Of a DNA stretch of 64,000 bases, positions 55,940-64,000 are shown in pieces. Position numbers and translations under genes: made by a program. Source of the stretch: Acanthacorydalis orientalis. Its lineage: Eukaryota; Arthropoda; Insecta; Megaloptera; Corydalidae. The first letter of the stretch is position 1. Each line of letters begins with the position of its first letter. The stretch spans positions 24,935,012-24,999,011 of the forward strand of contig CM068313.1 in assembly GCA_034766995.1 (NCBI GenBank), read 5' to 3'. The notes beneath the pieces are model-generated. The model did no database searches and had not been told where the DNA came from. It worked only from the letters and a program-made list of their open reading frames with translations.

Positions 55940-56160
55940 TCATTCCACCCCTGTTTTCAATATTCACCTCGAACCACCGATCTGTACACAGACAATGAAT
56001 TTTATCGCAAGGGGTGCACCGACACCACCAACAGTGAGCGAGGGGGCGAACCTTACTGGGTTCAATGCGCGCGTGCCACGGGCCGTAAGCACCCTCATGT
56101 ACCAATGCGCGGTAGAATTTCAATACATAACTCGAACCAGTGCTTATGCATAAGTAATTC
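55940..56160. promoter_or_regulatory. GC-rich patch, open on both strands
   Basis: CACCTCGAACCACCG, GGGGTGCACCGACACC, GCGAGGGGGCGAACC and GCGCGCGTGCCACGGGCCG. A plus and a minus frame are both open for about 70 codons, as expected when GC-rich sequence lacks stops; neither matches a family I know. A conserved noncoding element or exon are both possible. Confidence 0.3.
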
Positions 56161-56336
56161 AGGTTATGCATACACGCATATATTTTGGGAATATTAAAAA
56201 AGTAAATGAACATTGAATAAATGTTTACTCATTTGTATAATGTAAACTTTTATAAAATATTATGTGTTCTCTTTTTCTTAAGTATAAATATTTTTTGATG
56301 GAAATATTTTAAGAAAACTTTTTACATTTACTACAT

Positions 56337-56361
56337 GTATATATATATATATATATATATA
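56337..56361. repeat. (TA)n array
   Basis: 25 bp pure TA. Confidence 0.9.
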
Positions 56362-56821
56362 GTAGTTGGAAATTATATTTAATTAAAATTAATTATCTTA
56401 ATAATTACGGATAGATTTTTTAACTAATAGATTATTGTTTATTTAACATATATCCTTAAAGACAACTTATGTTTAAATAATGGTAATGATAATGATTTTT
56501 AATGTTATTAATGCGGATGGAATTATATGATTATAAATTAACTATTCATTTTTTTTAAATAAATAAGAATGAAAGAAAATAATGAAAATTATAAGATCCC
56601 ACAAATCATAAAAATGTTTCTCATCAAAAATGATAAATAATGGTTTATTGAAAATTTTTGATCAGATATTTTTTTGTGGGTTGTGAGATGAATAAGTAAT
56701 TCATATGTGAAAACGAATTCACGACAGAGTTAGAACTGTATAGTGAAACTCTTATGATTTAAATCAATTTTGAAATAACATAAAGTAATGCGCTAAATAC
56801 TTTTTATTTTTTTATCATACA

Positions 56822-56848
56822 TTAGATTCGTACAAAAATAATTACGGT
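56822..56848. repeat. Mariner copy 1 terminal inverted repeat (3' end of element)
   Basis: Begins TTAGATTCGTACAAAAATAA and continues TTACGGT. It matches the repeat at 57298-57324 at 23 of 27 positions, with mismatches at positions 8, 9, 12 and 13. Confidence 0.85.
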
Positions 56849-56861
56849 TTGTGACCTTCCA

Positions 56862-57125
56862 ATTCATATACATTTTTGTGTAAGCTCTTGAATTATTGTG
56901 CGTAGTTCTGATTCAACTAATGCTTTGAATTGGTCCTTATGAACTGGAGAAGAACACATGTGACCTTCATCTTCAAGACTTTCTTTCCCAGCATGACATT
57001 TTTAGAACCACCATTATACCATACGTTCCTTAACAGTATCCACACTAAAAGCATCGTTTAGTTTACGAGCAGTTTCTATTGCTTTACCACCCGTTTTGAA
57101 CTCATACAAAAAATACTTTTATTTA
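56862..57125 (-). pseudogene. Mariner transposase remnant, HTH region only (copy 1)
   Basis: The minus-strand translation contains EFKTGGKAIETARKLNDAF, then a TVKER motif, then (after stops) ESLEDEGH and DQFKALVESELRT. These are the first and second HTH segments of the mariner transposase DNA-binding domain. Two in-frame TAA codons (57014-57016 and 57002-57004) interrupt it around the usual RWF position. After the second HTH's first helix the sequence jumps to the element's 3' tail, so the DDD catalytic domain is absent. It cannot encode a functional transposase. Confidence 0.85.
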
Positions 57126-57297
57126 ATTTTTTTTCATCTTTAATTCAATAACCCAATTTAAAGGAAAATTAATAATAAAACCAAAGTCGATGTACCAAAA
57201 TACAGACCAAAAAATGCATTTTAAAATGATATTAACATGAACACAATGTAATTACACTTTATTGAAAAAAATGTTGGTAAGAATTAAGAAAACAAAC

Positions 57298-57324
57298 ACC
57301 GTAATTATTTTCCTATAAATCTAA
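57298..57324. repeat. Mariner copy 1 terminal inverted repeat (5' end of element)
   Basis: On the reverse strand it begins TTAGATTTATAGGAAAATAA and continues TTACGGT. It is followed outward by TA at 57325-57326, as expected for a mariner target-site duplication. Confidence 0.85.
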
Positions 57325-57629
57325 TATTATAGAAAGTCGTTTACAAAAGAGTTTAGTGTCCCTATTTTGAATTATTATTTAATTATTTAACAAAATAATT
57401 ATAGAACAATATTAATTAAGTATAGATGTGTTTAAATTTAAATTAAAATCATTCCTTAAGTTCTTTCTGTTTGTATTTTTATTTTTCTATGTATTTATTT
57501 GTTACATTTATATCTATATATTTGTCTTTTTATATGTACTATTGTGAAAAAAATATTATGAACTGCTGAAATTTTAATAATTTGCATAAAAATATTCTAA
57601 ATAAAAATGAATCTGTAAAATGTTTACTT

Positions 57630-57890
57630 TACGAACCATCCTAATTCTGAACATTTTTGTGCAAACCTGCAATCATCGTCATCATCATGTGCTATTTTCG
57701 TGGAACAATCGAACCCCTGCTAAACAACGTATACGGCTCAATGAGCGTAATTCCAGAGTGTCTACGGTTAAACGGTGTGCTGCTCAGTGTTCTTACACGT
57801 GGATATTTGAATAGCTGGGCATTACGTATCGCGCATGACGAATGCGGTCTTTTTAGACGGATTAGTGTCAAAATATATGTGAATTTATGA
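57630..57890. promoter_or_regulatory. GC-richer patch, three overlapping open frames
   Basis: ATCATCGTCATCATCATG, GGAACAATCGAACCC, ACGGTTAAACGGTG and GTATCGCGCATGACG. Three frames of 64-77 codons overlap here, two plus and one minus, with no family resemblance. Their coexistence argues for composition rather than coding. Confidence 0.25.
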
Positions 57891-58119
57891 GGTGCATTCA
57901 AGTGAAATTGAAATTATGTCCTTGAATATCGAATATAATTCATAAATGCATTATTCGAATGCATTTTATAGATTTTTTTTGTTCTTTAGCACCCAATTGT
58001 TAATCAAATTTTATAATTATGAATTTTTATACTCCACATAAACTAAATTTATTTCTTTACAGTACTGTTACTTTACAGTACAAAAATACATTTAATGTTA
58101 AAATATTATCGTATATTAC

Positions 58120-58121
<2 letters not shown>

Positions 58122-58199
<78 letters not shown>
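58122..58199. repeat. (TA)n array abutting the foldback element
   Basis: About 78 bp uninterrupted TA whose end nearly touches the foldback element. Confidence 0.97.
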
Positions 58200-58201
<2 letters not shown>

Positions 58202-58401
58202 GTGATACAACTTAGGCTTCCACACGAAAGTATTAAAAAACAAAAAAAATAATTTAAACAATGTTATCTCCTATTTAGTATTTTAGTTCAATTGAATTTT
58301 GTTATTGAATTGAACTAAGTACTAAATAAAAAATAACATGACTTTTCTTAACTCGTGCGTCTTCTTTTAATAATTCTATATGGAAACCTAAGCTGAATCA
58401 C
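58202..58401. mobile_element. 200-bp imperfect foldback element (MITE-like) or long hairpin
   Basis: The two halves are reverse complements along most of their length. Outer arms: GTGATACAACTTAGGCTTCC against the reverse complement of the right end, GTGATTCAGCTTAGGTTTCC. Innermost arms: AGTTCAATT (58285-58293) and AATTGAACT (58308-58316), around a 14-nt loop, next to TTTAGTA/TACTAAA segments. The middle arms, with a shared AACAATGTTAT / ATAACATGA region, are more diverged. It sits exactly between a (TA)n array on the left and a (CT)n(TA)n array on the right. No open frame lies inside. It could be a TA-targeting MITE or a hairpin-RNA locus; I do not recognise the family. Confidence 0.7.

Positions 58402-58407
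<6 letters not shown>

Positions 58408-58456
<49 letters not shown>
58408..58456. repeat. (CT)n(TA)n(TAA)n compound repeat
   Basis: About 27 bp of CT (pyrimidine mirror repeat, triplex-prone), then TA, then TAA units, starting a few bases after the foldback element. Confidence 0.96.
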
Positions 58457-58469
<13 letters not shown>

Positions 58470-58582
58470 GTAAGATGTGTTTTAATTCTACTCATTTTTA
58501 AAGAATCTTTCAATTTGCGATGTGAATGATATTTTTTAAAAAGTAATTTATTAAAAAATAAAATAGAATAGAAAAAAGCCAT

Positions 58583-58593
58583 TTAATAATAAT

Positions 58594-58630
<37 letters not shown>

Positions 58631-58635
58631 CATAC
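58583..58635. repeat. (TAA)n(TA)n array
   Basis: TAA units passing into TA and CATACATAC. Confidence 0.95.
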
Positions 58636-59638
58636 TAAACATCTAAGTGATTTCATAAGAAAATATATTTAAAGATACTTAAAGTTTATTGACACAAAAA
58701 TTACTGCGTTATTGCGAACACTTTTCATAAATAAAAAATTACAAGCTCTCCAACTTTGAAAAAAAAATTTTTACATATTTATAGCATGTTTTTTCTTAAT
58801 GTTGAATGTAGAATGTGTTACATAATTTTGGCTTACATGTTGATACATAATGTATATAAATTTATTGAAATTTGTCATGATGTGAAGTAATATTTGTTTT
58901 AGTGATTAAATTATTATGAAAAGTAGAAGTGTAAGTGCTCTTAATGAAATATTAATTTATTATTTAATTTTAAATGATGATTTAAGAGCTTTGATATACT
59001 TTAAGGTTACTTAATGAACAGTATCAAGCTACATAAACATTTTCAAGACTTAAAATATATCTTAGTAGAATATGATAATGGTGATTTAATGATCACTCGA
59101 AAATATTTATATTTAATTATTGAATTTAGGATGAATAAAATTTAGATGAATTAATTTTGACTGAAAATATTTTATATCTAACTATATGTAATTTAATATA
59201 ATTTCAAGTATAATTAAGTATAAGTACGAAAGTCAAAATATTTAACAAATGTAGATTTATTACTTATTTATATTTTCTGTAAGTAAAAGTAACATTCTTG
59301 TAAAACTTTAATCAATTGATAACTATGAAAATTTTATTTTGTCTTAACTAGCAAAAAAATTATAATAAAATCTTTTTTCCAAAATAATAGATGATAAATA
59401 AAACCATGGGTTTCAGTATTGAATCATTAATATAAAGTATACATATCATTAATTAAAAAGTGTATATCAATAACTAAGATGTATAATCCATGTCCTTGAT
59501 GTGTTTACATTAAATCATATGCATAATTTATTTTCAAATTATTTTAAAATGCTTATAAATTAATTTCAATCGAAAACATGTGTGTTTACATTAAAGATGT
59601 TAAAATAACTTTTGCATTTCGTGAAATTTGTAGACATT

Positions 59639-59640
<2 letters not shown>

Positions 59641-59681
<41 letters not shown>

Positions 59682-59684
59682 ATA
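59641..59684. repeat. (TA)n array
   Basis: 44 bp, uninterrupted. Confidence 0.97.
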
Positions 59685-61117
59685 ATTACGATTAAGTTAT
59701 ATATTTTCAATACATGCTAGAAAAATAAAAGGAAAGCTATATAATTTGACATATATTACTCTTCTGTAAGAATTCCAATTAAATTTCTGAAATCATACAA
59801 CATAAAAGTATCATAATTTAAATATTAATTTCAAATATATGTATACATATAAGTTATTTTAATCATACGAAACTCGTTTTAGTATTAAAATGTTTCCTTT
59901 TGATATAACCATTAAATGTATGTCAGTTTCAGTAATTTTATGGCAAAATATGTCGTAAACGAAAATAACATTCTCAAATTACATTAAGAACATTTTTTTT
60001 TCTGAAACAACTTTAACGAGAATCTGTAGCTTTTTGAAAACTGTTTACTGACCGATAAAATAACACATATCACCGCCACTAAATTCTCTAATGATGGTTA
60101 TAAAACTCACGTGGACATGCACCAGTCGTGTATTGTGAACTGAAAGACTTTCAAAATGTTCTTAATTATTAAATTACATTGATATATTTATGCCTTAATT
60201 TTAATACCATCGCAAATTATATTTGATTTCTAAACAAAAAAATATCATAAATAAAAATATGATACGTATATTATTCCTATGAAATTTATTACAAACATAT
60301 ATTGAATGCTACAAATAAGTTTTTATAAACTTTCCATGTGTCTCTGGGGTAATATTTCATATATATATATATAGTCTTTTTTTAAGTGAATTGTTTGACA
60401 TAAATTATTGTATTAATTACTAAATTAATAAAAGAAATCAAATAGAGATGTTAACTTATTTAATTTTAACTAGAGGAAATTGTATGTTTAACATATATTT
60501 ATCATGTTAATGCGATTTTTAATACATACATTTATTAAACCTTTTTTATGTGCATCCTAAAAACCGACAACAGATATTATAAAAAAATATTTATACATTA
60601 TATATATATGTTTTTAAATGGCACATTTTTAAATATTAACATTGCTAAAATTTCTGTTTGTTTCATTACTTTATATTAAAAATAAAGTTATCTTCTTATG
60701 TTTGTGTGTAACATTGAAAAATCACATAATAACAAAAAAATAGACCAATATATTTAATTTGAAACTATTCAGATATACGTTAAGATAATATAAATAATTA
60801 AAAAAATAAGACAGAATTAGTTCGTGCGAAGAAATAAGGTCCATGACCGTTTAATTGTAAAGTATTTTCTTGAAAAATTGAGCACCATAAATAATAATTT
60901 TGATTAGTTTAAAGTGTTTGGGATTATTTAAATATTTATAAATAGTTTTGTATCTCTCAGTTTTTACAAGCTTATAATTAAATTGTTCTTGCCGCAATAT
61001 TGAAGAACATATAATACGAAACCGCAAGTTCATAAAAAATATACAACTGTTATTTTTTACTTATTACTATTTAAAAGTTACAGATATATGAATACATCTC
61101 AACACATATTTATTGAT

Positions 61118-61138
61118 ACACACAAACACACACATACA

Positions 61139-61222
<84 letters not shown>

Positions 61223-61242
61223 TGTGTGAGAGAGAGCGAGCG
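61118..61242. repeat. (CA)n(CATA)n(TA)n(GA)n compound repeat
   Basis: Four adjacent simple-repeat blocks: CA, about nine CATA units, about 54 bp TA, then GAGAGAGAGCGAGCG. Confidence 0.97.
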
Positions 61243-61504
61243 TTTATATTCATGTATGTACAACTACAATTCTGATTATAATGAGTTTTTAAGATATTTA
61301 TTTTAATAATTAGTCATTGTTTTAAGAAAATTTAGTAAAAAAAATGTATAAATAATTTTTAGACAAAAATTATAGTCGTTTTTGGTTTTTATATAATATT
61401 TTATAAGTACTTTTTCGAAGTACTTTTACATTTATAATAGGACAGTAACGATATTGATTCTTTTTTGATAATTGCAATATATTGATTTTTATAAATTTTA
61501 TTTA

Positions 61505-61507
<3 letters not shown>

Positions 61508-61540
<33 letters not shown>
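61508..61540. repeat. (TA)n array
   Basis: 33 bp, uninterrupted. Confidence 0.95.
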
Positions 61541-61541
<1 letters not shown>

Positions 61542-62075
61542 CTAAACATAAGAGTTCCAATTTTTCGTTTTATACTGTCTGTATTATATGATTATATTCA
61601 GTTTTGAAATACTTATTTTTAATTCAATTTTAGGACATTTATTTTTTGTAAGATTTAACGTAAACATGACTTGTGAAATAAAAATTTCAGTTATAATGAA
61701 ATAAATAATAAATAGGCCATTTGACTTTTTAATCATTTATTTATTTAACCGAAAATATTTATATAACAATATTGTTATTATTTACTTAAATGTATATTTT
61801 CTTAATAAATTTTTCAAAAATTATATGATAAAATGAATTTTTGAACAAATTACCTACATTTTTTTATTGGATCATACTTATATTATATTTTATAATTAAT
61901 TGAGGTGTTTGTTCATATAAGATCTCAATGATGTTTAAAAAATATAATTTTTCTAGACGTTAAATCAACGAGTTACAGATCATTTATAAACAAATAATAT
62001 TTTCTGTTTTAATAATAAATGTTTGCATACATGTACATGAAAGAATTAAGAACTTTATTTCCTACCCTGATATTA

Positions 62076-62102
62076 TTACGACAGTATGAAAATAATTGGG
62101 TT
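62076..62102. repeat. Mariner copy 2 terminal inverted repeat (5')
   Basis: Decayed terminus keeping TTA at the tip and the AAAATAATTG core. It is preceded by a TA dinucleotide. Confidence 0.7.
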
Positions 62103-62240
62103 TTTAATTTTTTGAATTCTAACCTTAATTTTTTTCAATGAAAGTATCTTTTTATTGTGTTTATGTTCATATTATTTTAAATCGAATTTTTCGGTCTGTA
62201 TTTTGGTAACATCGACTTTGGTTTTATTATTAATTTTGCT

Positions 62241-62600
62241 TCGGATTGGGCTATTAAATTAAAGAAAGAAAAGGAGCAAATAAGAGCAAACTTTTTGCAT
62301 GTATTTAAATAGGTGGTAAAGCAGCAGAAACTGCTCGTAAACTAAAAGATGCTTTTGATGTGAGTACTGTTAAGGAGCCTACAGTGCAATCATGCTTCCA
62401 AAATTTTCGTGCTGGGGACGAGAACATTGAAGATGAAGAAGATCGCGGGTGTTCTTCTTCAGTTCATAACGACCAACTGAAGGCGTTAGTTGAATCAGAA
62501 CCACACACAACAATTCGAGAGCTTGCACAAAAGTTGGTCATTAGTCATCAAACAGTTCTGAACCATAAATGGAAAAATGTATATGGATTTGAAGGTCATA
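62241..62600 (+). pseudogene. Mariner transposase remnant with bipartite HTH, catalytic domain deleted (copy 2)
   Basis: The conceptual product starts in one frame (KKEKEQIRANFLHVFK, ending about 62309) and continues in another (GGKAAETARKLKDAF). A one-base deletion near 62310 explains this, because copy 1 reads AAAACGGGTGG where copy 2 reads AAATAGGTGG. Downstream come a TVKEPTVQSCFQNF segment (first HTH end, usually RWF), a DENIEDEEDRG linker, DQLKALVESE and TTIRELAQKL, then SHQTVLNH (second HTH recognition helix). The frame then runs into WKNVYGFEGH, which looks like the extreme C-terminal tail of mariner transposase. So roughly the central 700-800 bp, including the DDD triad, is missing. 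The HTH frame stays open from a GTG at 62360 to a TAA at 62657 beyond the element. Confidence 0.85.
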
Positions 62601-62601
62601 A

Positions 62602-62628
62602 ACCACAATTATTTTTCTACCAATCTAA
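62602..62628. repeat. Mariner copy 2 terminal inverted repeat (3')
   Basis: The reverse strand begins TTAGATTGGTAG, then has AAAAATAATTGTGGT. It matches the corresponding 3' end of copy 1 well and is followed outward by TA. Confidence 0.82.
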
Positions 62629-62692
62629 TAAAAACGATTTTAGATCGTCACTAAATTAAAAACATGTTAATAAATAAGTACTTCTGAATTTC

Positions 62693-62694
<2 letters not shown>

Positions 62695-62735
<41 letters not shown>
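62695..62735. repeat. (TA)n array
   Basis: 41 bp starting 65 bp past mariner copy 2. Confidence 0.96.
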
Positions 62736-62740
<5 letters not shown>

Positions 62741-64000
62741 ATATTGATATTTGTGTATGTACATATTATATTAATAAATAAAACTGGTAATTAAAAATGA
62801 AAAATGTATCTGCTATACAAACGGAATATTTTAAAACATCAGCACGCATATTTTGTGAGAATTCGACACGTTAATTTGTGTAAGCATGTTGTTTCCAAAC
62901 TTAACGAAAACTAATAATAACAAACTGTTAACATAGCATTGTATGTACAATTTCTTGTATACATAACTCTTGCACGATTTTTATTAAATATTAAGTAGAT
63001 ATAGAAAAAGATAAAGATCGGTTCTTAAGACAAATATAAACATCTCTCTTTTACTCCCAATTTTTAAATACTATCTTTCAAATTTATTCATTTGTATGAT
63101 TCCTAATATGGCGAAGACCACTTAAACAGAAACACGTAGTGAGTATGTATATATTTTAATGAATAACATGTAGATTAGCTGCTTTAGGGGATGAAAATTG
63201 ATGTTAATGTTAATGTCGTTTATATAGTTGCATTTTTTTATAATTCAACGATTCAGGACTTATATTTTTCAAATTAAATAATTTTCTAATTTATTAATAA
63301 GTATAATTTATTACTTTTTTCGTTATCTCATGGTTTCGAACTTGTTTATTATTAAAATGTATATAATAAATATATAAAATACAAATTTTGTTTATTGTTA
63401 AAATATACATTCATTACTTACTTGTTGTAATATGACATTTTTTTAATATGAAATAAATTAAAAATTTCTATATTTGAGTAGAAATATTTATAACATCAAC
63501 TTTTGTCAAATTGTTGGAATACTTAAATACTTTAAAGAATTTTAGAAATAAAGAAAAGTATTTAAATTGTTTTATAGGTAGACATAAAATCAAACTCGCG
63601 TGATTTCTTTATAAAAATTAACTGCTTTGGGTGATGATATCATAAATAATCTATACTGTAGTCTATATTATACAAGTTATTAATACTCAGTACCTATAAA
63701 TGTATATATACATATATACACACCTGTACATATATATATTTTCAATGGTATATTTTTGTAAGAAAATAAGATGTCTAAATTTATTTTCCATCAAGCTAAT
63801 ATTATGATTTAGATATTTATTTTTATTACACTGCTCATTGCGTGTTTTACTTTCATGTAATGATACATTGAAAAATTATATTAAGTTTGAAAATGTATGT
63901 AACATAATTTAACATTTTCGAAAAGTCATGTACGAATTTAATACATGTTACGAAGTGTGAATGTATTAAAATCATATGGTAAATGTGTGATATGTGTGGT
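62736..64000. other. AT-rich noncoding stretch
   Basis: Nothing recognised apart from short TATATAC runs near 63.7 kb. Confidence 0.72.

Larger units (their letters stand above)
56822..57324 (-). mobile_element. Internally deleted mariner element, copy 1 (cecropia-like termini)
   Basis: About 503 bp bounded by inverted repeats that match at 23 of the first 27 positions. Both begin TTAGATT and share the block AAAATAATTACGGT. The termini resemble my recollection of cecropia-type mariner/Hsmar1 ends (TTAGGTTGG...AATTGCGGTT). The right end is followed by TA, the mariner target; the left flank is CA, consistent with a mutated TA duplication. Read on the minus strand, the interior is a short untranslated leader, then the transposase N-terminal HTH region with two in-frame stops, then directly a short 3' tail and the terminal repeat. 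Full mariners are about 1.3 kb with a DD34D catalytic domain; that domain is missing. Its leader and HTH align with copy 2, about 5 kb away in opposite orientation. It is non-autonomous and old. Confidence 0.88.
58636..62073. other. AT-rich noncoding stretch
   Basis: No gene; a small GC-richer spot at 60.06-60.15 kb (CACCGCCACT, CTCACGTGGACATGC) and simple repeats. Confidence 0.72.
62076..62628 (+). mobile_element. Internally deleted mariner element, copy 2
   Basis: About 553 bp flanked on both sides by TA (62074-62075 and 62629-62630), the mariner target duplication. The right terminus, read inward, begins TTAGATTGGTAGAAAAATAA and closely resembles a cecropia-type mariner end. The left terminus (TTACGACAGTATGAAAATAA) is more eroded, matching the right one at 18 of 27 positions. 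The leader shares the block GGTCTGTATTTTGG with copy 1, followed by a common stretch ending TTATTATTAATTTT. Inside are the two transposase HTH segments joined directly to a short C-terminal tail. This copy retains about 40 bp more HTH coding sequence at the deletion joint than copy 1. Confidence 0.88.

Noticed and set aside
55827..56213. 128-codon minus-strand frame with several Cys residues (CWWCRCTPCDKIHCLC)
   Set aside because: The Cys spacing suggests a zinc-binding motif at first sight, but there is no consistent finger pattern, the ends run into TA repeat, and the opposite strand is equally open.
56395..56425. AATAATTACGG beside TTAA-rich sequence, similar to a mariner terminus
   Set aside because: Only about a dozen bases match and the TTAGATT tip is missing; chance is likely in AT-rich DNA.

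Overview
This window looks like very AT-rich (roughly four-fifths A+T by eye) nuclear DNA from an arthropod, most likely an insect. Three things point that way. Simple (TA)n arrays are extremely dense, about 60 in 64 kb. There are two decayed copies of a mariner transposon whose terminal repeats resemble the cecropia type. And the CpG-containing, GC-rich patches stand out sharply from an AT-rich background, as in the AT-rich compartments of bee and other hymenopteran genomes. The hymenopteran assignment is inference, not proof.

I find no intact host protein-coding gene. Almost every long open frame is either a (TA)n array read as alternating Ile-Tyr or chance openness in AT-rich DNA. The only recognisable protein homology is the transposase N-terminal helix-turn-helix (HTH) region inside the two mariner copies. 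The window therefore reads as a gene desert or a piece of very long intron(s).

Layout. 1-18,880 is AT-rich DNA with (TA)n arrays, one GC patch at 2.73-3.01 kb and a weak tRNA-like relic at 15.45 kb. 18,885-19,560 is a GC-rich block with a reverse-strand tRNA-like split promoter. 19.6-46.2 kb is mostly AT-rich and array-rich, with GC patches near 26.1, 27.6, 32.3 and 33.9 kb, a G-quadruplex motif at 26.79 kb and the longest pure (TA)n array at 43.5 kb. 46.3-58 kb has the highest density of GC patches (46.3, 50.85, 52.85, 55.95 and 57.65 kb). It also holds a pair of abutting perfect palindromes at 49.53-49.64 kb. 56.8-62.6 kb holds the mobile DNA: mariner copy 1 (minus strand), a 200-bp foldback element at 58.2 kb and mariner copy 2 (plus strand). 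The last 1.4 kb is featureless.

The best-supported observations are the two inverted, internally deleted mariner copies with recognisable terminal inverted repeats; the two abutting perfect palindromes that share the same TGT-TC-ACA turn; the long imperfect foldback element; the canonical G4 motif; and several (TA)n arrays carrying G interruptions at strictly regular spacings of 6, 8, 10 or 14 bp.
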